DNA of 64,000 nt. Origin: UA16 sp042095135 (GTDB taxonomy: Bacteria; Bacteroidota; Bacteroidia; Flavobacteriales_D; Sanyastnellaceae). The stretch is taken from assembly GCA_042095135.1 (NCBI GenBank), contig JBELBV010000006.1:1-64000 (forward strand). Reading direction: 5' to 3'. The notes under the pieces are model-generated. The model did no database searches, had not been told where the DNA came from, and saw only the letters and a program-made list of their open reading frames with translations. This document shows positions 1 to 7,300 of this stretch, piece after piece; the first letter of the stretch is position 1, and every line of letters begins with the position of its first letter. The position numbers and the translations under genes were made by a program.

Positions 1-570
1 GGCTACGGCAGTGGATTTGGTTACGGCAATCCCTACGCCTGGAACGGCGGCTGGGGCAACGGATGGAACAACCCGTACGGATACACGAATTGGGGCAACA
101 CCAACACGAACTACGGCGGTTGGACAGGCACCGGTTCCAACGATAGCTTCACAAGCATCACGGGACGCACCCGCACGCCCATCATGAGCTACACCGGTAA
201 CGGCAGCAACTACGACGACAACGGCATCTTGGTGCGCCCCAAAGTGGAAGCTCAGCGTCCCGACGAAGTACCGGCCGCAGCACCTGGTCGCACCGAAGAG
301 GCATCCCCAACGTACGTTTCACCAAAGCAATCGCGACGGGCAAACGGGTGGATGCGACCGGACAACTCAACACGTGAGCGCAGCAATTCGTCGCGTTCGT
401 GGAGTGCGCCTTCAAATAACTCGAACAACTCGATCAACAACTCCTCGCGCAGCCGCTCCAATTCCTTCAGCGCTCCCTCCGACAAGGGAGGGTCACGCTC
501 TGGGGGAAGCTCAAGCGGCAACTCACGTTCCAGCGGTTCCTCACGGTCTTCACGCGGAGGCGGACAATGA
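1..570 (+). CDS. Low-complexity Gly/Asn/Tyr- and Ser/Arg-rich protein, C-terminal fragment
   Basis: The frame is open from base 1, so the real start lies outside the window and 189 residues are visible. The first 60 residues are rich in Gly, Asn, Tyr and Trp, with repeats such as WGNGWNNPYGYTNWGN. A middle stretch is more ordinary, and the last 60 residues are almost entirely Ser, Arg, Asn and Gly. No catalytic motif or membrane segment is visible. The stop codon overlaps the start of the outer-membrane protein gene (ATGA), so the two are translationally coupled. Similar low-complexity secreted or envelope proteins occur in Bacteroidota, but I cannot assign a function. Composition suggests a disordered envelope or extracellular protein; this is inference. 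Confidence 0.75.
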   Translation, partial: GYGSGFGYGNPYAWNGGWGNGWNNPYGYTNWGNTNTNYGGWTGTGSNDSFTSITGRTRTPIMSYTGNGSNYDDNGILVRPKVEAQRPDEVPAAAPGRTEEASPTYVSPKQSRRANGWMRPDNSTRERSNSSRSWSAPSNNSNNSINNSSRSRSNSFSAPSDKGGSRSGGSSSGNSRSSGSSRSSRGGGQ

Positions 571-2057
571 ACACGCGCACCTTCCTGCGGACTGCAGCGG
601 CGGCTTGGGTGCTTGCAGCTGTGGGACCGCACTTGGCTTCGGCCCAAAACGAAATTGACATCCTGCGCTACAGCTACCAGGAGGCCTTGGGTAGCACGCG
701 CACCATGGCCATGGGCGGTGCCTTTGGCGCACTCGGTGCAGACCTGGCTTCACTCAACGGCAACCCAGCTGGAATCGGGATGTACCGGCGTGGAGACGCC
801 GGCGTGACCACGGGATTCGCTTCGAAGAAAGCCAAAATCAACATCAACGGACAACTTGGCAACGCCAATCAACTCGCCGGTTCCACCACGAACCTGGGGA
901 TCGCATTGAGCTATCCCTCGGTCAACCCCGATTGGCCAGTGACAACGCTCGCGATCACCAACACGCGCCGTGCGAATTTCAACGAAAAGGTAGAAATAGA
1001 GGACGCCTCACTCGACGCGTCTTTGCTCGATGCGTTCCTCGTCGAGGCCATGGGCACCGTGCCGCCGGATTTGTACGATCGAGCGCCTTTCACGAGCAAC
1101 CTCGCTTGGGAGACCTACCTCCTTGACCCCCACCCCAACAACGATCCTACGGCCTACATCTCGGCCATTCCTGAAGGCGGCGCTTACGCGACCAAGACCA
1201 TTGAACGATCCGGCCGCCTCAACGAGACCAACATCGGTCTGGGTTCGGGCCTGAACGAGCGGCTGTACATCGGTGCCAGCATCGGCATTGTCAATGTGGA
1301 GTTTGAAGAGACCAGCGTCCACAAGGAGCGACCGCGCCAGGATTCCCTCGCGCTGAGCGAGTGGGAATTCCAGGAAATGCTCGCCGTGGAAGGCAGTGGC
1401 ATCAACCTCAAGATCGGAGCCACATTGGTAGTAACCGATTGGTTGCGCGCCGGACTCGCCTACCACACGCGCAGCCGCATCACTTTCACCGACGAGTACT
1501 CCACGACCGTTCGAAGCACCTTCAACACCGGTGAATCGTACGATTACAATTCGCCCTTCAATCGACTCGAATACGTCATTCATACCCCGTCCCGCCTCAT
1601 CGCTTCAGCCGCCTTCATCATGGGCAAAGCTGGCATCGTCAGCGCGGATTACGAGCGGGTCGACTACGGCACTGGCACCCTGAATGCCTCGGCCTTTTCG
1701 GGGCCCAGCGCTTACGATTTTGCCAGCGAGAATGAAGCCGCTGCCGAACTGTACGGCACGTCGCACATCGCCCGGGTCGGTTGCGAATTCCGAGTCCAGC
1801 GTGCTTGGCGCGTGCGAGCAGGGGCTTCCTTCGAGACCTCGCCCTTTACACAAGCAGCCGACATCCTCGCAGATGCCAACCGCTACACCGGTAGCTTTGG
1901 TTTTGGGCACCGCACAGAGAATTGGTACTTCGCTGGGACCTACCGACGTAGCGTCTACCAGAACGACATCTACCTCTTCTCGCCCGACCTGCTCGATGCC
2001 GGCCGGGTGCAAAAAACCCACGGAATGGTCGTGGCCACCGTGGGTTTTCGAATGTGA
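567..2057 (+). CDS. OmpP1/FadL/TodX-family outer-membrane transport protein
   Basis: 496 residues. A Sec signal peptide covers about residues 1-26 and ends ASA before QNEID. The mature start contains the segment STRTMAMGGAFGALGAD followed by NGNPAGIGMYRR, typical of Bacteroidota OmpP1/FadL-like barrels, and the rest alternates aromatic and polar residues as expected of beta strands. The family forms outer-membrane channels for hydrophobic compounds; the substrate cannot be read from sequence. The start overlaps the upstream low-complexity gene by four bases (ATGA), implying co-expression and perhaps a shared envelope role. It is convergent with the zinc-ribbon-type gene downstream. Confidence 0.85.
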   Translation: MNTRTFLRTAAAAWVLAAVGPHLASAQNEIDILRYSYQEALGSTRTMAMGGAFGALGADLASLNGNPAGIGMYRRGDAGVTTGFASKKAKININGQLGNANQLAGSTTNLGIALSYPSVNPDWPVTTLAITNTRRANFNEKVEIEDASLDASLLDAFLVEAMGTVPPDLYDRAPFTSNLAWETYLLDPHPNNDPTAYISAIPEGGAYATKTIERSGRLNETNIGLGSGLNERLYIGASIGIVNVEFEETSVHKERPRQDSLALSEWEFQEMLAVEGSGINLKIGATLVVTDWLRAGLAYHTRSRITFTDEYSTTVRSTFNTGESYDYNSPFNRLEYVIHTPSRLIASAAFIMGKAGIVSADYERVDYGTGTLNASAFSGPSAYDFASENEAAAELYGTSHIARVGCEFRVQRAWRVRAGASFETSPFTQAADILADANRYTGSFGFGHRTENWYFAGTYRRSVYQNDIYLFSPDLLDAGRVQKTHGMVVATVGFRM

Positions 2058-2064
2058 GGCAAGT

Positions 2065-2081
2065 GAGCGGTTGGTCCGCTC
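2065..2081. terminator. Possible shared 3' hairpin
   Basis: A six-base-pair stem GAGCGG/CCGCTC with loop TTGGT lies between two convergent genes. No T-run follows immediately on either strand, so this is a weak terminator candidate. Confidence 0.3.
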
Positions 2082-2090
2082 CACCTGAAA

Positions 2091-2891
2091 TTACTTTTTG
2101 ACTTTCGCGAGCGCCTTGGTGATTTGCGTCTCCATGCGTGCGATTTCCTCTTCTGCCAACTCCTTGTCGACGAGAATACGACCGCTGTGCTCATCGACGA
2201 TGATCCGCTTGCGCTGTGCAATATCGATTTGACGCTGTGGCGGGATCTTGATGTACGAACCGGCTGACGCTTCACGCTCAATCGGCACCACGGCCAACCC
2301 GTTCTTGGCTGCGCCGCGGATGCGCTTATAGCTCGCAAGCAAACGCTCATCAATGCCTTTGGCCATCTTGGTGCTCAAGGTGTTCAATACGTCCTCTTCC
2401 TGCTGTGTCTCCGCAACGATTTCAGAAAGCTCGGTCTTCTTGCTTTCGAGGTCGGCCTCACGCAGCTCCACTTTCTCCTTGCTGTCGGTGACTACCTCGC
2501 CTTTCTGCTCAGCCTGCGCTTGGCATTCGCGGATACGTTTCTCGCACAATTCGATTTCGAGGGTCTGGTATTCGATTTCCTTGTTCAAGGATTCGAACTC
2601 GCGGTTGTTGCGAACGTTGTTTTGCTGCTCGGTGTACTTCGCAATCAAGGCCTTGCTGTCCTCAATTTGAATTTTGTATGCTGAGATACGTTGGTTGACC
2701 AAATCGAGGTCTTCTTCCAAACGCTCCAATCGGGTGCGCAATCCGGTAATCTCGTCTTCGAGGTCTTCCACCTCCAGAGGCAATTCACCCCGAACGACGC
2801 GGATGCGGTCGATGCGGGAGTCAATCAATTGCAAGTCATACAGTGCGCGCAGCTTGTCTTCTGCAGTAGAGGCAGTGGTTTTCTTAGCCAT
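2091..2891 (-). CDS. Zinc-ribbon-domain coiled-coil protein (COG1579/CdsZ-like) lacking the zinc cysteines
   Basis: 266 residues, starting at MAKKTTAS; the frame continues upstream but that part resembles non-coding sequence. Residues about 10-190 form a long heptad-rich coiled coil, followed by the conserved GLAVVPIER and IPPQRQ segments and a C-terminal ribbon. In the family this ribbon carries two CxxC pairs. Here the expected positions are Ser209/Ser212 and Asp233/Ser236 (contexts EASAGSY and DEHSGRI), so no zinc site remains although the surrounding residues are conserved. It lies seven bases downstream of the Nif3-like gene on the same strand, a pairing I recall from other Bacteroidota. 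The role of the family is poorly defined. Confidence 0.85.
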   Translation of the reverse strand: MAKKTTASTAEDKLRALYDLQLIDSRIDRIRVVRGELPLEVEDLEDEITGLRTRLERLEEDLDLVNQRISAYKIQIEDSKALIAKYTEQQNNVRNNREFESLNKEIEYQTLEIELCEKRIRECQAQAEQKGEVVTDSKEKVELREADLESKKTELSEIVAETQQEEDVLNTLSTKMAKGIDERLLASYKRIRGAAKNGLAVVPIEREASAGSYIKIPPQRQIDIAQRKRIIVDEHSGRILVDKELAEEEIARMETQITKALAKVKK

Positions 2892-2898
2892 ATTGAGG

Positions 2899-4017
2899 TC
2901 AGCGATAGTGAATAGGATTCGGATTGGCCTTTGCCAAATGGAGGGCAAAATTAGGGAATTTTTCGTTTAGGCGCTTGAGAATCAGGTCTGTTGTTTGCCA
3001 TTCACTCTCATAATGCCCCACGTCCGCAATTAAGATGCGGCCATCGGCATCGAAAAACTCGTGGTATTTGAAGTCTGAAGTCACGAAAATATCGGCTCCC
3101 GCGCGGATAGCATCACCGAGCAAAAAGCTTCCCGATCCTCCACATACAGCGACTTTCTGCACTGGCCTTCCGAGTAAGCGCGTGTGCTTCACAGCCCCGC
3201 AACCGAGTGTTTCCTTCAATCGATCCAAGAATGCCTCTTCGTCCACCGGCTCGGGGAGTTCGCCGACCATGCCCGAACCGACGGTGCTCAAGGTGTTTTC
3301 GAGGGGCCAAACGCTATAAGCCACTTCCTCGTAGGGATGGGCGTCCTTCATCGCATGAAGGACATTGCTTAGCTTCCACGGCTCCACCACCACTTCCAAC
3401 CGCACCTCGTCGGCCCGCTCACGCTCGCCGATTTGACCGGCAAAAGGCTGAGCGCCAGGCAGCGGTCGAAACGTTCCTTGACCCTGAACCGACCACCCAC
3501 ATTCGTCGTAGTTTCCAATGTGCCCTGCTCCTGCATCGAACACCGCTTGCTGAATCGCCTCAGCATGTTCCTGTGGCACATACACCACGATCTGCATCAA
3601 AACGCTGGCTTTTGGACGGAGAATACGCTGGCTTTCGAGCGTGCAGCCTGCAAGGGAGGCCAAACGCTCATTCACGCCGTCCGCCACATTATCGAGGTTC
3701 GTATGAATGGCGTACAGCTGAATGCCATGGCGAATGGCCGCTATGACCGTGCGCTCAACGTAGTTCGCCCCAGTGAACCGCTTCAAGCCTTTGAATACGA
3801 TGGGGTGATGGGAGACAATCAGGTTGGCTCCGCACGCCACTGCCTCTGCGACGACTTCCTCTGTGCAATCCAGTGACACCAACACACCTGTGACCTCGGC
3901 ATTCCGATCACCGACCAGCAGCCCGGAATTGTCATAAGACTCCTGTAGCGCGGGAGGCGCCCACGCTTCCAACTCCGCGATCACATCGCACACTCGAAGG
4001 GGTTGATTGGCTTGCAT
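2899..4017 (-). CDS. Nif3-like dinuclear metal-centre protein (DUF34) with PII-like insert
   Basis: 372 residues. The N-terminal half has DNSGLLVGD and SHHPIVFKG, and then IHTNLDNV, supplying His/Asp ligands of the two-metal site; the C-terminal half returns to the fold with GDAIRAGADIFVTSDFKYHE and DVGHYESE. Between them, about residues 130-240, lies an inserted CutA/PII-like domain (VVYVPQEHAEAI ... HPYEEVAY), as in the long form of the family. Members form hexamers with a di-metal centre; the cellular reaction is not firmly known, and GTP-cyclohydrolase annotations are unreliable. It is divergent from lpxK across only 45 bases, and a -7 element sits four bases before its ATG. Confidence 0.9.
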   Translation of the reverse strand: MQANQPLRVCDVIAELEAWAPPALQESYDNSGLLVGDRNAEVTGVLVSLDCTEEVVAEAVACGANLIVSHHPIVFKGLKRFTGANYVERTVIAAIRHGIQLYAIHTNLDNVADGVNERLASLAGCTLESQRILRPKASVLMQIVVYVPQEHAEAIQQAVFDAGAGHIGNYDECGWSVQGQGTFRPLPGAQPFAGQIGERERADEVRLEVVVEPWKLSNVLHAMKDAHPYEEVAYSVWPLENTLSTVGSGMVGELPEPVDEEAFLDRLKETLGCGAVKHTRLLGRPVQKVAVCGGSGSFLLGDAIRAGADIFVTSDFKYHEFFDADGRILIADVGHYESEWQTTDLILKRLNEKFPNFALHLAKANPNPIHYR

Positions 4018-4021
4018 GACT

Positions 4022-4029
4022 CAAAAGTA
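4022..4029 (-). promoter_or_regulatory. -7 element TACTTTTG for the Nif3-like gene
   Basis: Read on the minus strand this is an exact TAnnTTTG element ending four bases before the ATG at 4017. No clear -33 TTG is present at 19-21 bases. The spacing predicts a leaderless or nearly leaderless transcript. Confidence 0.55.
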
Positions 4030-4050
4030 AGGGAGGTCCAAAACAACGCG

Positions 4051-4058
4051 TACTTTTA
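4051..4058 (+). promoter_or_regulatory. -7-like element TACTTTTA for lpxK
   Basis: One mismatch from TAnnTTTG (final A), ending four bases before the ATG at 4063. It mirrors the divergent Nif3-like element in the same 45-base gap. Confidence 0.4.
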
Positions 4059-4062
4059 ATGC

Positions 4063-5154
4063 ATGTTTCGTCGGAGATTCCAACATGCCGTGATGCGCAC
4101 CCTCGGGTGGCTGCCTGCTCAGCTATACGGATTGGTCATTCGCGTCCGGCACCGTCTGTACGACGTCGGTATTTTGCCTTCAAAAGAAGGCGCCCTCCCG
4201 ACGTTGGTGCTGGGCAATTTGACCGTTGGCGGAACCGGCAAGACGCCCCTGACCGAACGACTCGTCCTGGACTTGGAAGCCGTATTGGGGAGAGGCACCG
4301 TCGGTATTCTCAGCCGCGGGTACGGCCGCGACACGTCAGGATTTCAATGGGTCACCCCCGAATCCACCAGTGCTGAAGCAGGAGACGAACCCGTCATGCT
4401 CGCGCGCAAGCTGCCCCATGCAGCCGTCGCCGTCTGTGAAGACCGACTCGAAGGGCTGGAGCGCATGCGTGCCGAACACCCCGAGCTGCGGTGGGTGGTG
4501 TGCGACGATGCATTCCAACACCGGGCCTTGAAGCCCACCCTCTCCATGCTCCTCATCGATAGCACGCAGCCCATCGCCTCCGACCGTTTGCTTCCCGCGG
4601 GCCGACTGCGCGACGTTCCAGAGCGGGCATTGGCCGCTGACGCCATTATTGTCACGCGGTTGGACGATGTGCATGGGGATTTACGTGCTAAGTATGTCCC
4701 TGCATTTCCAGTCAATCAACCCGTGTTTGGCACACACATGGAAACCGATCCGCTCCTCGCATGGCCCGGCGATGTACCCTGCGCCAACGGAGACCGAAAC
4801 GCCTCACCAGACCGCAGAGAACGCATCTTGGCAGTGGCGGGAATTTCACGGCCCGAGCGCTTCATGGATCGGCTGGCGGAGCGTTTCCAGGTCGTTCGTC
4901 GCGAAGCCTTCTCGGACCATCAAGCGTTCACTACCAACGACTTCAAGCGCTGGAAGCGCATCGTGGATTCCGACCGACTGCACGCCTTGGTCACCACCGA
5001 AAAAGACGTGGTGCGCATGCCGATGGAGGGCATCCCTGGTGTCGCCATCCGCTACGAACCCATGCACGCTGAGTGGCAAGAACCCGAGGAGGTCAAGGCA
5101 TGGCTTAGGCAACAAATTGAAGACCAGACCCCATCTTCGGCCGGAACAAGCTGA
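4063..5154 (+). CDS. lpxK: Tetraacyldisaccharide 4'-kinase
   Basis: 363 residues, normal for LpxK. This enzyme phosphorylates the 4' position of the lipid A precursor at the cytoplasmic face of the inner membrane. The sequence shows an N-terminal hydrophobic segment (about 8-30), the P-loop GNLTVGGTGKTP at about residue 50, then SRGYGRDTSGF, GDEPVMLA and the DDAFQHR motif, all in the usual order. A TlpA-like lipoprotein gene and lpxH follow on the same strand within short gaps, so two lipid A genes flank an envelope thioredoxin. A -7-like element lies four bases before the ATG. Confidence 0.95.
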   Translation: MFRRRFQHAVMRTLGWLPAQLYGLVIRVRHRLYDVGILPSKEGALPTLVLGNLTVGGTGKTPLTERLVLDLEAVLGRGTVGILSRGYGRDTSGFQWVTPESTSAEAGDEPVMLARKLPHAAVAVCEDRLEGLERMRAEHPELRWVVCDDAFQHRALKPTLSMLLIDSTQPIASDRLLPAGRLRDVPERALAADAIIVTRLDDVHGDLRAKYVPAFPVNQPVFGTHMETDPLLAWPGDVPCANGDRNASPDRRERILAVAGISRPERFMDRLAERFQVVRREAFSDHQAFTTNDFKRWKRIVDSDRLHALVTTEKDVVRMPMEGIPGVAIRYEPMHAEWQEPEEVKAWLRQQIEDQTPSSAGTS

Positions 5155-5174
5155 AAATTCAAGATATTTGAAAC

Positions 5175-6434
5175 ATGAAGGTAATTGAGCAGAATGCCTC
5201 TCACTTTGCGTTGGGAGGAGGAATGATGTGGCTGATAGCTGCAGCACTGAGCGTTGGAATCCTCGCCGGATGTGGAGCAGGGACGAATGGACCCAAAAAC
5301 GCCATTTCAGGCGTATTCAGCGGAGAAAACGGACTTGGCGTCGACATGGACTTGCGCCGATGGGTGCCCGGTAAAAATGGGCAAGGCGGAAAGTTTGAAT
5401 CCATCGGAAGCGCGACCAGCGACATGCAGGGGCATTTCCAGCTCATCCCCGATCGGGCACTTGTCATGGATTACTACCAATTGATGGTCAGTGGCATGAC
5501 CCCCATGGTCGTCATCATGGACAGCACCATGCACGTGCACATCAAAGCCGAAATTCCCGACGGCGGATTCATTGGTGACGCAACCATTACCGGTTCGAAA
5601 GCCGCAGCGGAAGTGCACGAATACTACGCCAAGGCCATGCCGTTACAAACCACGCTCAGCATGCTGCGTGGAACCATGCAACGCACGAAGGACAGGGAGA
5701 AGATGCAGGAACTCTCCGACCAGGCAGCCCAAAAGAAGATTGAGGCCGACCAATGGGCCAAGCAATTCATCAAAGACCATCCAGGCTCACCGGCCCTCTT
5801 GGGTCCATTGGAACACCTCGAACCCCGTGCCAATGCAGACTTGTTTGCAGAAGTCCTCGAGTCGACTGAAGAAAAGCTGCGGGACGGAGCATTTCACAAA
5901 GCCCTTACCGCTGCCACTAAAGGCGCTCAAACCACGCGCAACAACGCCCGCGAACGCGTGGTCAAGAAAGGGAACGGAGCCAACCCGCCCCGCCCCGCCA
6001 AAAACTCCCGCTACGGCGTCGGAGATGAGGCGCCAGATATCGCCATGGCCGATCCCGATGGTAACATCCGCCGGTTGAGTGACCTGCGCGGCAAGGTGGT
6101 CTTAGTGGACTTCTGGGCGTCGTGGTGCGGACCGTGCCGCCGGGAAAATCCCAACGTCGTGCGCGCCTACCAGCAGTTTAACGGCGAGGGCTTTGAAGTC
6201 TTTTCGGTGTCATTGGATCAAAATGCAGACCGTTGGAAAGCCGCCATCGCTATGGACAGGTTGAACTGGCCCAACCACGTGTGCGACTTGAAAGGCTGGC
6301 AAAACGAAGCCGCTCGGGCCTACGGCGTGAGCAGCATCCCCCACGCCCTCCTCGTGGACCAGAGCGGCACCATCGCCGCCACCCATCTCCGCGGTCCGGC
6401 ACTGGCTGCGAAACTGAACGAACTGCTTCGTTAA
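5175..6434 (+). CDS. TlpA-like thioredoxin lipoprotein with DUF4369-like N-terminus
   Basis: 419 residues. The N-terminus has a hydrophobic segment and lipobox ILAGC (Cys33), predicting an envelope lipoprotein. Residues about 45-130 resemble the DUF4369 beta domain found before thioredoxin folds in Bacteroidota; a helical linker follows. The C-terminal 135 residues are a TlpA/AhpC-type thioredoxin with active site WCGPC in the context ASWCGPCRREN and a cis-proline segment SSIPHALL. The protein probably reduces or isomerises disulfides outside the cytoplasm. The thioredoxin half closely resembles the protein encoded at 59266-59823. An internal ATG pair at codons 17-18 is an alternative start. 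Confidence 0.88.
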   Translation: MKVIEQNASHFALGGGMMWLIAAALSVGILAGCGAGTNGPKNAISGVFSGENGLGVDMDLRRWVPGKNGQGGKFESIGSATSDMQGHFQLIPDRALVMDYYQLMVSGMTPMVVIMDSTMHVHIKAEIPDGGFIGDATITGSKAAAEVHEYYAKAMPLQTTLSMLRGTMQRTKDREKMQELSDQAAQKKIEADQWAKQFIKDHPGSPALLGPLEHLEPRANADLFAEVLESTEEKLRDGAFHKALTAATKGAQTTRNNARERVVKKGNGANPPRPAKNSRYGVGDEAPDIAMADPDGNIRRLSDLRGKVVLVDFWASWCGPCRRENPNVVRAYQQFNGEGFEVFSVSLDQNADRWKAAIAMDRLNWPNHVCDLKGWQNEAARAYGVSSIPHALLVDQSGTIAATHLRGPALAAKLNELLR

Positions 6435-6443
6435 CCCGCCCCC

Positions 6444-7229
6444 TTGCACCGCGTTCACCTCGCCTCTGACTTGCACCTCGGTGCCCCCGATGCAGCCCGA
6501 AGCCGCGAGCGCGAGTTGCGTTTTATCAACTGGCTCGAAGACTCCGCCGCGGGCCTCAAACACGCACAGGAAGGACCGGCGACGGAGATTCACTTGGTCG
6601 GCGACATCTTCGACTTTTGGCACGAGTACAAGCATGCCGTTCCCAAAGGCGGCACGCGCCTGCTTGGCGCCATAGCACGTGTAGCTGACAGTGGAATACC
6701 GGTCCATTACCACACCGGTAACCACGACCTGTGGACATACGGTTACCTTGAAGAAGAGCTGGGCCTACATCTGCACCGCGACCCCATCATCCGTGAATTC
6801 GATGGCCTGACCTGCATGATCGGGCACGGCGACGGACTCGGTCCGGGAGACTACGGCTACAAGCGCATCAAAAAAGTCTTCACTTCGCCCCTGTTGCAAT
6901 GGGCATTCCGTTGGGTGCATCCCGACCTCGGCATTCCGTTGGCGGATTTCCTATCCAAGGACAGCCGAGCCAAAGGCGGAAAAGAAGACGCCACCTTCCA
7001 ATCGCCCGAAAACGAATGGCTCTGGTCCTACTGCAAAGAAATCCTGAATACCCAGGACATCGATTGCTTCATTTTCGGCCACCGCCACCTGCCACTTGAC
7101 CTCGAGGTGCCTCGTCCATCTGGTGCGTCACCATCGCACCCTGCTCGGTACATCAACCTGGGCGACTGGATTCGGCATTTCACGTGTGGCAAGGTGGTGG
7201 ACGGAACTGCGTCGTTGCTTCACCTTTGA
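6444..7229 (+). CDS. lpxH: UDP-2,3-diacylglucosamine diphosphatase
   Basis: 261 residues starting at TTG; the next in-frame Met is far inside the catalytic domain, and the reading HRVHLASDLHLG matches the usual N-terminus of the family. LpxH hydrolyses UDP-2,3-diacylglucosamine to lipid X in lipid A synthesis. The metallophosphoesterase motifs appear in order: SDLHLG, GDIFDFW, GNHD, GHGDG and FGHRHLP. The gap from the upstream stop is nine bases, so it is likely co-transcribed with lpxK and the thioredoxin gene. Confidence 0.93.
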   Translation: MHRVHLASDLHLGAPDAARSRERELRFINWLEDSAAGLKHAQEGPATEIHLVGDIFDFWHEYKHAVPKGGTRLLGAIARVADSGIPVHYHTGNHDLWTYGYLEEELGLHLHRDPIIREFDGLTCMIGHGDGLGPGDYGYKRIKKVFTSPLLQWAFRWVHPDLGIPLADFLSKDSRAKGGKEDATFQSPENEWLWSYCKEILNTQDIDCFIFGHRHLPLDLEVPRPSGASPSHPARYINLGDWIRHFTCGKVVDGTASLLHL

Positions 7230-7247
7230 TTCCCTCGGCAAGCGGAC

Positions 7248-7279
7248 AAAAAAAATCCCCAGCCTTGAGGCCAGGGATT
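7248..7279 (-). terminator. Rho-independent terminator of the T9SS propeller gene
   Basis: On the minus strand a 26-base hairpin (arms AATCCCTGGCC and GGCTGGGGATT, two G-T wobbles) is followed by a run of T residues. It lies about 20 bases past the stop at 7301. Confidence 0.85.
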
Positions 7280-7300
7280 CTTCAATTCATTTTCTAGCGA

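Noticed and set aside
184..186. ATG at 184 as the start of the first protein
   Set aside because: The same frame is open back to base 1 with matching composition, so the gene begins before the window.
1008..1583. 191-codon minus-strand frame inside the OmpP1-like gene
   Set aside because: Shadow of a GC-rich gene with an evident signal peptide and barrel sequence on the other strand.
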